A stretch of DNA of 64,000 nt from CAWCKS01 sp963796195 (GTDB taxonomy: Bacteria > Pseudomonadota > Alphaproteobacteria > Rhizobiales > Xanthobacteraceae). The position numbers and the translations under genes were made by a program. The notes below the pieces were generated by a model. That model searched no databases. It saw only the letters and a list, made by a program, of their open reading frames with translations, and had not been told where the DNA came from. Where the stretch lies: NCBI GenBank assembly GCA_963796195.1, contig CAWCKS010000003.1, forward strand, positions 186,001 to 250,000. The letters run 5' to 3'. This document shows positions 46,467 to 54,714 of this stretch, piece after piece. Position 1 is the stretch's first letter. The number at the start of each line of letters is the position of its first letter.

Positions 46467-47992
46467 ATGCAAGACCCCCATCAACTCCCTTCGCAAAAAA
46501 TGCTCACTGCACGCCGGCTGACGCTGCTCGGCTCGGTCGCCGTGATCGGCGCAGCGGTCGCCTTCGGCGGACCGCTCAGCCATTCCATCACGCCAGCCTA
46601 CTCCGCAACGCAATCGCAAACCCAGAACGGCCCGGCCGGCTTTGCCGACCTCGTCACCAAGGTGAAACCCGCGGTGATCTCGGTCCGTGTCAAGATCGAC
46701 CAGAGCGCCGACGCCGGCCCGCTCGCGCAGAACGATGACGGGCAGAGCCAGAACCTGCCCGAGCAATTCCGCAACACCCCGTTCGAAAAATTCTTTCGCC
46801 AGTTCGGCGACGGCAACGGCCCGCGCGGCAACATGCGGCGTCACCAGGTCATCACCGGCGTCGGCTCCGGCTTCTTCATTTCGCCCGACGGCTATGCGGT
46901 CACCAACAATCATGTCGTCGACCACGCGAACTCGGTCGAGGTCAGGACCGACGACGGCAAGACCTATACCGCAAAGGTCGTCGGCACCGATCCGAAGACC
47001 GATCTCGCGCTGATCAAGGTCGATGGCAGGAGCGACTTCACCTACGTCAATTTCGAGGACCAGCAGCCGCGGATCGGTGACTGGGTCGTCGCGGTCGGCA
47101 ATCCCTATCGGCCTCGGCGGCACGGTCACCGCGGGCATCGTCTCGGCCAGCGGCCGCGACATCGGCTCCGGCCCGTATGACGACTACCTGCAGATCGACG
47201 CGCCGATCAACAAGGGCAATTCCGGCGGCCCGACCTTCGACATGAACGGCAACGTGATCGGCGTGAACACCGCGATCTATTCGCCGTCGGGCGGCTCGGT
47301 CGGCATCGGCTTCGACATTCCCGCGCAAACCGCGAAGCTCGTCGTCGCGCAGCTCAAGGACAAGGGCGCGGTGACGCGCGGCTATATCGGCGTGCAGGTG
47401 CAGCCGGTGACGCAGGAGATCGCCGACAGCCTCGGTCTGAAGACCGCCGCCGGCGCGCTGGTCGCCGAGCCGCAGTCGGACGGCCCGGCGGCGAAGGCCG
47501 GCATCAAGGCCGGCGACGTCATCACGTCAGTCAACGGCACGGCCGTGAAGGACTCGCGCGATCTCGCCCGCCAGATCTCGACCATGGCGCCGGGCGCGAC
47601 GGCGAAGCTCGACCTCACGCGCAATGGTGAGCAGCAGACCGATCAGCGTGACGCTGGCGTCGATGCCGAACCAGCAGCAGGCCAGCGCCGATGACGGGAA
47701 GGGCGATGCCTCCGGCGCGCCGCATCTCGGCATCACCGTTGCGCCGGCCAACAGCGTTGCCGGCGCCGGGGCCAGGGGCGTCGTGGTCACCGCTGTCGAT
47801 CCCGATGGTCCGGCCGCCGAGCACGGCCTGCAATCCGGCGATGTCATTCTCGACGTTGCGGGCAACAGCATCGGCAACGCCGGCGATCTGCGCCAGGCGC
47901 TCGTTGAGGCGAAGTCGCAAGGCAAGCACGACGTGCTGATGCGCGTGAAGAGCGCCGACAACACGCACTTCCTCGCGATGCCGATCGGCTGA
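46467..47992 (+). CDS. Do/DegP-like periplasmic serine protease (two frameshifts)
   Basis: An HtrA-family protease/chaperone of about 507 residues with an N-terminal membrane anchor or signal (LTLLGSVAVIGAAVAFGG). The triad is visible: His in VTNNHVVDHA, Asp in PKTDLALIK, and Ser in NKGNSGGPTFD. Two PDZ domains follow (GYIGVQVQPVTQEIADSLG; PHLGITVAPANSV). An added A near 47110 breaks VGNPFGLGGTVTAG, and one base near 47640 breaks QQTISVTLASM. Removing both gives a single 508-codon frame. Probably part of the envelope stress response. Confidence 0.92.
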
Positions 47993-47997
47993 GCTCA

Positions 47998-48046
47998 GGG
48001 CATGATCCGGAAAAGTGGATACCGGTTTTCCGAAAAGATCATGCCC
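47998..48046. repeat. RPE-type palindrome after the protease
   Basis: GGGCATGATCCGGAAAAGTG, then GATACCGG, then TTTTCCGAAAAGATCATGCC, a near-perfect palindrome of the same family as 24189-24231. Confidence 0.8.
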
Positions 48047-48419
48047 AACAAGAACTGGCTTCACTGGCGGATGGCCGGAACACCATCCGCCGGAGGAGGG
48101 GCGGCGTGGCCTGATTGCGGTTCGAGTCAGGTCATGTCGATGGCCCGCCGCTCGCCTCGGTCTCCGGGCAGAGCGGCGGGCTTGGGGGTTCTGGATGGAT
48201 GCTGTCGGGGTCAACTCCAATTGAAGTGGCAGCGGGATTTCCTCAGCCGCTCGTCCCCGCGGACGTCGGCCAAACAATTGTTTGGCCTGAGGGGACCCAG
48301 TCTTGCCAAGCAGCGGCCTCCCGGGTTCTTCCTTGCTTGGGAAAGCGACGCGGCAAAGCCGCCGTCGCAAAGAGCCTCAGCCAAGTTTGCCAAGATCAGG
48401 ATCACTCTAAGGTTTGACG
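48047..48419. other. Gene-free stretch before the coiled-coil gene
   Basis: Short frames here have no coding character. Apart from the repeat just upstream and the FNR-like box just downstream, nothing was recognised. Confidence 0.5.
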
Positions 48420-48433
48420 TTGACCCACGTCAA
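48420..48433 (+). promoter_or_regulatory. FNR/FixK-type box
   Basis: TTGACCCACGTCAA is a perfect TTGA-N6-TCAA palindrome, the consensus of FNR/FixK-family regulators. It lies 73 bp before the ATG of the coiled-coil gene, a distance suited to a class II promoter with a start point near 48475. This would give induction at low oxygen. Motif seen; regulator inferred. Confidence 0.55.
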
Positions 48434-48506
48434 AAAAGGGTTGGCACCGCATGTTAGTCAGCAACGGGGTGGGCAGCACCATTTCGCAAATCACGGAGAT
48501 GAGCAT

Positions 48507-49107
48507 ATGGCCACGCAAAGCAATATCCACTTCTTTACAAATTGGGCCAAAGAGCGCCTCGATGAAATGGACGCCGCAGTGACGTCGCTTGGAGGCAAGC
48601 TCGCCGAGGTGCAGTCCGACGCCCGCGACAAGGCCAACAAGGTCTCTGGCTGACCTGGGTAAGCGGCGCGATGAGTTCCGGGACATCATCAAGAAGCAGT
48701 CGGAAGCCAGCGAGCCCGCCTTGATCCAGGCAAAGGCAAAACTGGAGGCTGACTGGCGCTCGTTCGAGGCCGAGGTCAAGAAATATGTCGAGACCTTCGG
48801 CAAGGAAATCGAGCACCAGCAGGCGACGTTCAAGGTTCAAGCCGACGCCCAATTGAAAGCGTGGCGCGGAGCGGCCGACCAGCTTGGCGTCGATGCCAAA
48901 AAATTCGCTGCTGATCGTCGCGGCGAAATCGATGCCGCCTTGCAGCGTATGAGCGCCGATGCCGCCGAGGCGGAGAAAAAACTCCAGAAGTTGGACCAGG
49001 CGGGGACCCAGTCATGGTCCGCACTCATGGCCGCTTTGACGGAAACGCGCGCTGCATTCGATCGCGCCAATCAAGCGGCGCAGGAGGCGTTCAAGCGAGC
49101 TGCTTGA
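48507..49107 (+). CDS. Coiled-coil protein, apolipoprotein/phasin-like (frameshifted)
   Basis: A roughly 199-residue, almost wholly helical and highly charged protein. ATG 48507 (MATQSNIHFFTNWAKERLDE) has GGAG nine bases upstream. Near 48645 an added T stops the frame in NKVSG; without it the chain reads KANKVLADLGKRRDEFRDII and continues through KLEADWRSFEAEVKKYVETF to KKLQKLDQAGTQSWSALMAA. No signal peptide is present. Function is unknown; membrane- or granule-surface binding is a guess from amphipathicity. Preceded by an FNR/FixK-type box and followed by a strong terminator. Confidence 0.72.
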
Positions 49108-49133
49108 TCAAGGACTGATTGGATTTGGATTCG

Positions 49134-49159
49134 GAGAGACCGCCGCGAGGCGGTCTCTC
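49134..49159 (+). terminator. Rho-independent terminator with GCGA tetraloop
   Basis: GAGAGACCGCC-gcga-GGCGGTCTCTC is a perfect 11-bp stem closed by a GNRA tetraloop and followed by TTGTTCT, 27 nt after the coiled-coil gene. The clearest terminator in the window. Confidence 0.88.
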
Positions 49160-49713
49160 TTGTTCTGACAGTCGACTCGACACCATGTCCGCTTCGTGGT
49201 CGCCTGTCAGAGGCAAAGGGGGACATTGAGGAAGCCGCACTCAGCGAGCATATCTCATGACTGCGCACGCGAGCGGCTTCCCTATCCGCTGATTCCCTGC
49301 CGCGTAGCGGTTTAGTGCAATCTTTCCGGACTCGTTTGACCGGCTGGCAGCAACAGCTTCGCGCGCTGCTGGGGTCGTAGGGTGGGTTAGCGAAGCGTAA
49401 CCCACCGGGGCCTATCCCCGTCATCCCAGCCAAAACACGGAGGCGTTTTGGCTGGAGGTGCTGGCGCCGCACAACCGCGGCTGCAAACGCATCGCCATTG
49501 TGAGCGAGCCTGCAGGACCAGGCTGCACCGGGAACAGGTTAGGCGTCAGCGCGTACCGATGCGTTGGTGTCGCAGCTGGAAGCCGGCAAAATCACTGCGT
49601 CCGCCATCCCTGTTGTGGCCGGCTGTCACCCGGTGCGCAACCTCAACGCGGCGGTGGCGCGGTGGTTCGGCAATCATTTTGCATCGGGATACGGAACCGG
49701 AAGCGATGAAAAA
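49160..49713. other. Gene-free stretch with palindromes and a possible gene remnant
   Basis: No full gene. GGTGGGTTAGCGAAGCGTAA, then CCCACC, at 49381-49406 and a perfect 11-bp inverted repeat CCAGCCAAAAC/GTTTTGGCTGG at 49426-49455 are intergenic repeats. From about 49564 a frame reads VSQLEAGKITASAIPVVAGC, then HPVRNLNAAVARW, which looks protein-like but has no proper start and no recognised family. It may be a remnant. Confidence 0.45.
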
Positions 49714-50040
49714 TTACCTGTCGCCAAGACGCGGCGCATCTTTAGGCAAAATAACCAGTTCATCCGGATCGTACTCGTCCAGAAATGCCTGCGCCGCCTC
49801 GTGCGTCGGAAACCGTCCGATCTCCTGATAGTCCGGATCGTGCTCGGCGGTGTCAGGCGAAAGGAGCACGACGAACTCACCGCCTTCCGGGATAATCACC
49901 TCGGTCAAGTCTTCGCTGTCGAACGGTTCGTAGTGCCGCGAGCCGCACTCTGGGCAATCGTCGTTGCACATGCAGGACCACTCATCGACCCACTCTTCAC
50001 CGCAGCGATCGCAGCTATAGTGGTTGGCATACCAGGCCAT
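49714..50040 (-). CDS. Zinc-ribbon-like Cys-rich small protein
   Basis: A 108-residue acidic protein. The N-terminus (MAWYANHYSCDRCGEEWVDE) leads to CMCNDDCPECG, giving CxxC...CxC...CxxC clusters that probably bind zinc. The acidic C-terminal half has PEGGEFVVLLSPDTAEHD. AGGGAG lies seven bases before the ATG, and the start is 11 bp past the stop of the DpnI-like gene, so the two are probably cotranscribed. Similar small proteins also occur alone in other proteobacteria, so the link may be positional only. Confidence 0.75.
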   Translation of the reverse strand: MAWYANHYSCDRCGEEWVDEWSCMCNDDCPECGSRHYEPFDSEDLTEVIIPEGGEFVVLLSPDTAEHDPDYQEIGRFPTHEAAQAFLDEYDPDELVILPKDAPRLGDR

Positions 50041-50051
50041 GCGAGACTCCC

Positions 50052-50819
50052 TCAGGATCGCAGACGGTACTGACCTCGTGACATGAACTCGATAAATCCG
50101 CGATCGCGCAGATATTGCAATTGCTGCCGAATCTTCGGCCGGACGTTCTGGTTACCCGGATAGAGCTCGCCCAGATGACGCTCGAAAGCATACACCTCAT
50201 CGAGCGTGAAGTCGCGCTTGCCGAGCGTTTCTACACACTTCATCACGTCGAGCAGCCAGCCGCGCGTTTCCGGCGCCTCACTCCGCAAGAACAGCGTTCG
50301 CTGCCAGTCCGAAAGCACTTGCTCCTTTGGCCGGATCACACCGCCTTGCACGATGTGAATCTTCCCGGACTCGGGAACGCGATCGAGTAGAATTTTTGAG
50401 CCGGTCCATCCCGCGCGACGCGCGGTGGCAGCGAGCGGCCTCCGCTTCTCGATGATCTCGCGAACGAAGAAATGTTTTGGCACGATGAACAGGTTCACGA
50501 CCGAAAGCGTCTTCAGGTCGTAGTTCATCAGAAACAGATTTGGATTGTTGCTCGCGGCCAGACGCTCGCACTTAGTCTTGTACTCGCCATCCAGAACCTT
50601 TGCGCCGAACTTGCCGCGCTGACTCTTGAGCTCGAATTCCTCGTTGCATGACTCGCAGAGGAAGTCCGCAAGTTTGCTGTTGTTGGGAAACGATTCGATC
50701 TTGGGGTTACCACAATGCGGGCAATAGACTTGGGCGCGGACCCAGGTCTCCGTCCAGGCTCGCGCGCTCTGCGAGCCGCTTGAATAAGCTGTTTGAGATT
50801 CCTCGAATTCGAGCTTCAT
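50052..50819 (-). CDS. DpnI-like restriction endonuclease
   Basis: A 255-residue protein colinear over its whole length with DpnI (254 residues), the type IIM enzyme that cuts methylated GATC. The PD-(D/E)xK catalytic set is D52-x10-E63-x-K65 (ADFLCESCNEEFELK), with exactly the DpnI spacing. Zinc cysteines are C33/C36 (YCPHCGN) and C55/C58. PLAATARRAGWTGSKI and GWLLDVMKCVETLGKRDFTL match, and the C-terminal winged helix (RQQLQYLRDRGFIEFMSRG) that reads methylated DNA in DpnI is retained. It has no frameshift. Whether it needs methylated or unmethylated DNA cannot be told. Confidence 0.92.
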   Translation of the reverse strand: MKLEFEESQTAYSSGSQSARAWTETWVRAQVYCPHCGNPKIESFPNNSKLADFLCESCNEEFELKSQRGKFGAKVLDGEYKTKCERLAASNNPNLFLMNYDLKTLSVVNLFIVPKHFFVREIIEKRRPLAATARRAGWTGSKILLDRVPESGKIHIVQGGVIRPKEQVLSDWQRTLFLRSEAPETRGWLLDVMKCVETLGKRDFTLDEVYAFERHLGELYPGNQNVRPKIRQQLQYLRDRGFIEFMSRGQYRLRS

Positions 50820-50825
50820 CCGAAG

Positions 50826-50856
50826 ATTATAGCTCAACTCTCGCGTGCTTTGTCCA
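50826..50856 (-). promoter_or_regulatory. Sigma-70-like promoter of the DpnI-like gene
   Basis: On the minus strand TGGACA (50856-50851), a 19-bp spacer, and a consensus TATAAT (50831-50826). The ATG at 50819 follows only six bases after TATAAT, so the mRNA would be leaderless or nearly so. Confidence 0.5.
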
Positions 50857-50859
50857 CGC

Positions 50860-50932
50860 CGTCATTGCGAGCGGAGCGAAGCAATCCAGAAGGCTGCCGG
50901 CCCAGCTGGATTGCTTCGGCGGCGTGGTTGCC
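50860..50932. repeat. CGTCATTGCGAG palindromic repeat at the left edge of the methylase-ATPase block
   Basis: CGTCATTGCGAGCGGAGCGA, then AGCAATCC, is followed by the inverse GGATTGCTTCGGCGGCG, a very common Bradyrhizobium repeat. It sits in the divergent region between the DpnI-like gene and the methylase. A relative lies at 54769-54853. Confidence 0.8.
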
Positions 50933-51006
50933 ACGTCGGACGCAAAGTTGATTTCAGGTATCGTAGAAGCGATAAGTCAATTCTGACTGATTTACTGAGT
51001 ACGACC

Positions 51007-51884
51007 ATGGCACGATCCGGACAAAGAGACGAATCTGCGCGCGAAGGCCAAGGCCCGGTGCACAAGTTCATCAAGAAAGAGAACCGTAAAGTCGACCGGC
51101 ATACTAAAAGCTCAGGACGCGTTTCGGTTTCTCCGGAGATCGACCCTAACTGTGTCGATCTCATCGTATCCTCACCTCCCTACTGCATGGGAAAGGAAGA
51201 CGATACGTCGACTAGCGTTGACGAGTTCATCGGCGATCATCGAAAGCTTGCTCCGTTGCTCGTTAGAGCCCTGAAACCGGGCTGCAGCCTGTGCTGGGAG
51301 TTGGCCACTATGTCCGAAATGGCTCTATTGTTCCGCTGGATGCGCTGATTTATTTGATCTTTCGAAAGCAAAAAGAGCTCGTCCTCCGCAACCGCATCAT
51401 ATGGACCTTCTGGCTACGGCCTACATGCGACGGCGCGTTTTAGCGGAAGACACGAAACAATCATGTGGTTCACGAAGGTCGGCCGAAGGCATAAGTTCGA
51501 CCTGAATGCTATTCGAATCCTCAGAAATACCCCGGAAAGAAGTACTACAAGGGGAAGAAGAACGGACAGCTGAGTGGGAATCCGCAGGGCAAAAACCCGA
51601 GCGACGTGTGGGACATTCCCAATGTCAAAGCAAATCATGTCGAGAAGACTGGCCATCCGTGTCAGTTTCCGGTGGCACTAGTACAGCGACTTGTGAAAGC
51701 CTTAACAGCGTGGGGTGATCGCGCCGTTGACCCATTTATGGGTACTGGGTCGACAGCCGTGGCGGCGGCATTAGAGGGGCGACAATTGAGGGGCTGCGAC
51801 ATTGACAAGAATTACGTCAAGATTGCCCGGCACAGGCTCAATGACGCAAAGACCGGACAACTGAAGGTTCGTCCGCTTGATTGA
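51007..51884 (+). pseudogene. Site-specific DNA methyltransferase (SPPY, beta-type), frameshifted
   Basis: A DNA amino-methyltransferase of about 290 residues. Motif IV is SPPY (CVDLIVSSPPYCMGKEDD) in the N-terminal third and the SAM motif (DPFMGTGSTAVAA) is near the C-terminus, which is the beta-class order; SPPY is usual for N4-cytosine and some N6-adenine enzymes. Raw translation stops at about 51350. At least three changes (about 51302, 51413, 51518) are needed to read GHYVRNGSIVPLDALIYLIF, RNRIIWTFGYGLHATARFSG and PQKYPGKKYYKGKKNGQLSG. A further pair may lie near 51105-51135. Divergent to the DpnI-like gene. Confidence 0.85.
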
Positions 51885-51951
51885 CCAATTTATCAGCCGA
51901 GCGGAAAAGACACAGTCTCGCGACGACCTGCCCACTTTGCCTTCTCAGAGA

Positions 51952-52524
51952 TCAAGTAAGATCAGAAAAACGACATCTCCTCTTTCGTCTATCTGTCCTG
52001 CGGACCGCAAGACTCTGATTAACACTCTCAACATACACAGCCTCGGGCGTGGCGGCGGCGCGGCTATCGAAACTAAAATCAATGATCCAGGTAACCATGG
52101 GCGCGTGTTCGGGACGCCCATAGCGCAAGTTTACCTCTGTATTTATTTTCCACATTTGCGGCCGGACAAGCTCCGCAATCTTTTTTGGAACAAATGCCAT
52201 CAAGATCTTCTGTTGCACATCTCGACCCAAGTCTCCAAAATCCACTGGCTGGCTAGTAGCTATTCTGTCAAATAACGGTTGACCCAATAGCGTCCTTGCT
52301 GACGCGGCAAATTCCGGTGCCCTGGCAAAGTTCTCGCGGAGAAACTCCCGAACAGCTTCGCATGCGTCCGAAGTCCATCTGACTTCCCCATGCAATGTCA
52401 AATACAAGCACCAATCTCGCCTTGGGGGTGCCGCGTGGATCTCTCCTAGCTTTTGAACCCACAAGAGTATCGGAAAGATATGATCGCGATGGTCCAGCAC
52501 CTCATTTAGATCGAGATTGATCAC
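51952..52524 (-). CDS. Hypothetical protein downstream of the MORC-like ATPase
   Basis: A 190-residue protein from GTG 52524, 44 bp past the ATPase stop. It has no signal peptide or membrane segment. Visible sequence: LDHRDHIFPILLWVQKLGEI, RDWCLYLTLHGEVRWTSDAC, KKIAELVRPQMWKINTEVNL. The last 15 residues (RRTDRRKRRCRFSDLT) look out of character and may follow a frameshift. I do not recognise a family. Tandem position suggests it works with the ATPase. Base composition is A+T richer than the flanks. Confidence 0.55.
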   Translation of the reverse strand: MINLDLNEVLDHRDHIFPILLWVQKLGEIHAAPPRRDWCLYLTLHGEVRWTSDACEAVREFLRENFARAPEFAASARTLLGQPLFDRIATSQPVDFGDLGRDVQQKILMAFVPKKIAELVRPQMWKINTEVNLRYGRPEHAPMVTWIIDFSFDSRAAATPEAVYVESVNQSLAVRRTDRRKRRCRFSDLT

Positions 52525-52568
52525 GCGAGCGCGGCAACAATCCTTGTGCTCACCTTCGGGATAACGGG

Positions 52569-54411
52569 TTAGACCGTCGCCTGGATCAGACTCTTGAAGT
52601 CAGTCTCGTATATCTTCAATCCAGCAAACTTCTTTTGCAGCAGTGCAACAGCGAGCTTGTTCGAACTTCGACCGCCGCGATCCGGGTGATCGATTCGGGC
52701 TGTCGCGCCAATTTCGGTCAGCTTGATTAAGCTGTGCTGCGCCAACAGAGAAACCTCTTGGCCTTCGGCGCCCGGCAAGTGACGAAGAGTAATTCATTCG
52801 GAATTGAATATTGCCGATCGTATCGGCGAAGGGTCAGCAGCCAAGATTGCGCACAGCGCTTTTTCCGGGCGGACCGCTCGCATCGCGCCGTCCACCGGTC
52901 GTCTGGCTGACGTTCGCGTCTTCTACCCACGGGCGAGACGTTCCGTTAGGCGACGAAGAATTCGCCTCGCTGTTTTCGGTCAGCGTCTCTTTGGCGACTT
53001 CGATGATGACCGCATATAATTCATCAACCGTATACTTCCTAAGCATCTGCTTGAATCTCGGGGTCCGTAGTATCCCTCCACGCCGACACAAGGCTTCTGA
53101 CGATCGCTGTGCTGAGCTGAGAGTCGGACCGCGCAACTTCGGCAATTCTGCTCGCGGTAACAGTTGCCTTTTTTGATTTTTTTGTCCGGCTAGTACCTTC
53201 GTAGATATTGACCCTTACCTTGCTGAACACTTCTCGAAGCGTTGCATGTATGGCATCGCGAGGTTCTACGTACGCCGGATGGGTAACACGTAGGGTTCTT
53301 CTATCGATGTTCATCGCCTCTTCAAGACGATCGTCTGCCCAATTTCGCATGATACCCATCTTTGGATCAGCGAGTATTGCTTGGCGAGAACCCCCAAAAT
53401 GACGAGTTGAAATTCGCCCACTGCGGCGTTTCTAATGCGCACGAGGAGGCCGTGGATTTCACGGGGTTGAATGCTGCCGTGCTGGGCGTAGAAATATCCG
53501 CGCGCCGAAACCTTTGTGCCGCTAGAATCAAATTCCTCTGAAACGACCTGCCTTCTCCAGCAAAAACGATCGGCTTTCGAAGCTCAATGCCATCATAGTT
53601 GACCGTGAAATTGAGGCGCCCAACTTGGTTTTCGAACTCTTCTTGCTTTTGGCTTTAGTCGAGCCGATAGCCATCCATCAAAATACCGAAGTGACATTAA
53701 GTGCGACTTCGAGGATTGTTTGAGAGTATCTATCGAAATCTCGCCATGTATCGAGGTTCTTGCTCTTCAGTATCTTTTCAATGCTCTCGGTAACGGTCCG
53801 TAAAGAGTTAAGGGAGCCAATCCCTTTTTTGCGGCTTCTAAACCAGCAAGTATCGCACGAGCTTCGCCTCGGATGCTGGTTAGAAACATGTGGGTAAAAT
53901 GATCGGGTTTTCGGTCTGGAAGAAAATCTCACCCACGTAGTCTGCCTTTACAAACTCTCCGCTCGCTTTCTTTCTCGCCTCTGGCGGTTTTCGCATCTCC
54001 TCGAAGTCAATCGAGACATGCAGTAATTCCTTGCTGCCGCGTTTCGTTGAAAATATTTCCAATCGTTCGCAGAGTTCGTTTGCTGCAATTACACCAATTC
54101 CGATCTTTCCGATCTTCGGGCGCCCAGTTTCGGTGACCGAAATCGTCGTCCCGTTTGTGGCTTTCAGCGATCCTTCTGAAATGACGCTCAAACTCAAACC
54201 AACTCATCCCCGAGCCGTCATCCTGAATGATGATTCGATTTGCATCCGGCTTGACGAAAACGTCTACGTTGCGAGCGTCTGCATCGAATGAATTGTTTAT
54301 CAGTTCTTTGAGGCAAGCGGCTGGGCTTTCATAAAGTCCCGAGCTGAGTAGATCGATAATCCGCGCCGCAACGGTTATCTCGCCTCTAAAGTGATCGGCC
54401 TGATCGGGCAC
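52569..54411 (-). pseudogene. MORC/HSP90-like GHKL ATPase, multiply frameshifted
   Basis: About 614 codons from GTG 54411. The N-terminal GHKL ATPase fold is clear: N box in ACLKELINNSFDADARNVDV, G1 box IIQDDGSGMSWFEFERHF, then (one base off) GRPKIGKIGIGVIAANELCE carrying the G2 box. Further pieces in changing frames include SKNLDTWRDFDRYSQTILEV, VSARGYFYAQHGSIQPREIH, WADDRLEEAMNIDRRTLRVT, RKYTVDELYAVIIEVAKETL and a tail ending ETDFKSLIQATV. At least eight frame changes are needed. Prokaryotic MORC-like ATPases have been linked to restriction-modification loci by Iyer, Abhiman and Aravind. Confidence 0.78.
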
Positions 54412-54714
54412 CGCAAAAGCTCTAATATTTGAAAAATCCGAGCGCTAAGCTGGCAAAGGACTCTACACGTGACAAGCGAGATTTTCGAAATGAACGCCCC
54501 ATTTTGGAAGCTTTGTGTTTTCGGGCGTGTTTAGGCCGCTGGTCTTTTTCTCCCACAGTGCGGATCGTTACGTGATCGTTCGACGCGCCGTCGACGCGCT
54601 GCGTCATACGAGGGACCAAAACCGCTCCGCACAATACCCCTGCCAACCGCAAGGTGGCCCTATTCCGCCCTGCCTCGATCGTGAGGAACGACCCGGCGAA
54701 AAGCGGCGCTTCCG
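54412..54714. other. Gene-free stretch upstream of the MORC-like ATPase
   Basis: A 76-codon minus-strand frame (54422-54652) shows no family likeness. The stretch should hold the ATPase promoter; no consensus was recognised. Confidence 0.45.

Noticed and set aside
48110..48140. GGTTCGAGTCA resembling a tRNA T-arm
   Set aside because: No acceptor stem or anticodon arm can be folded around it; no tRNA was found in the window.
48002..48457. 151-codon frame between the Do protease and the coiled-coil gene
   Set aside because: Begins inside an RPE repeat, is Arg/Ser-rich and shows no family likeness.
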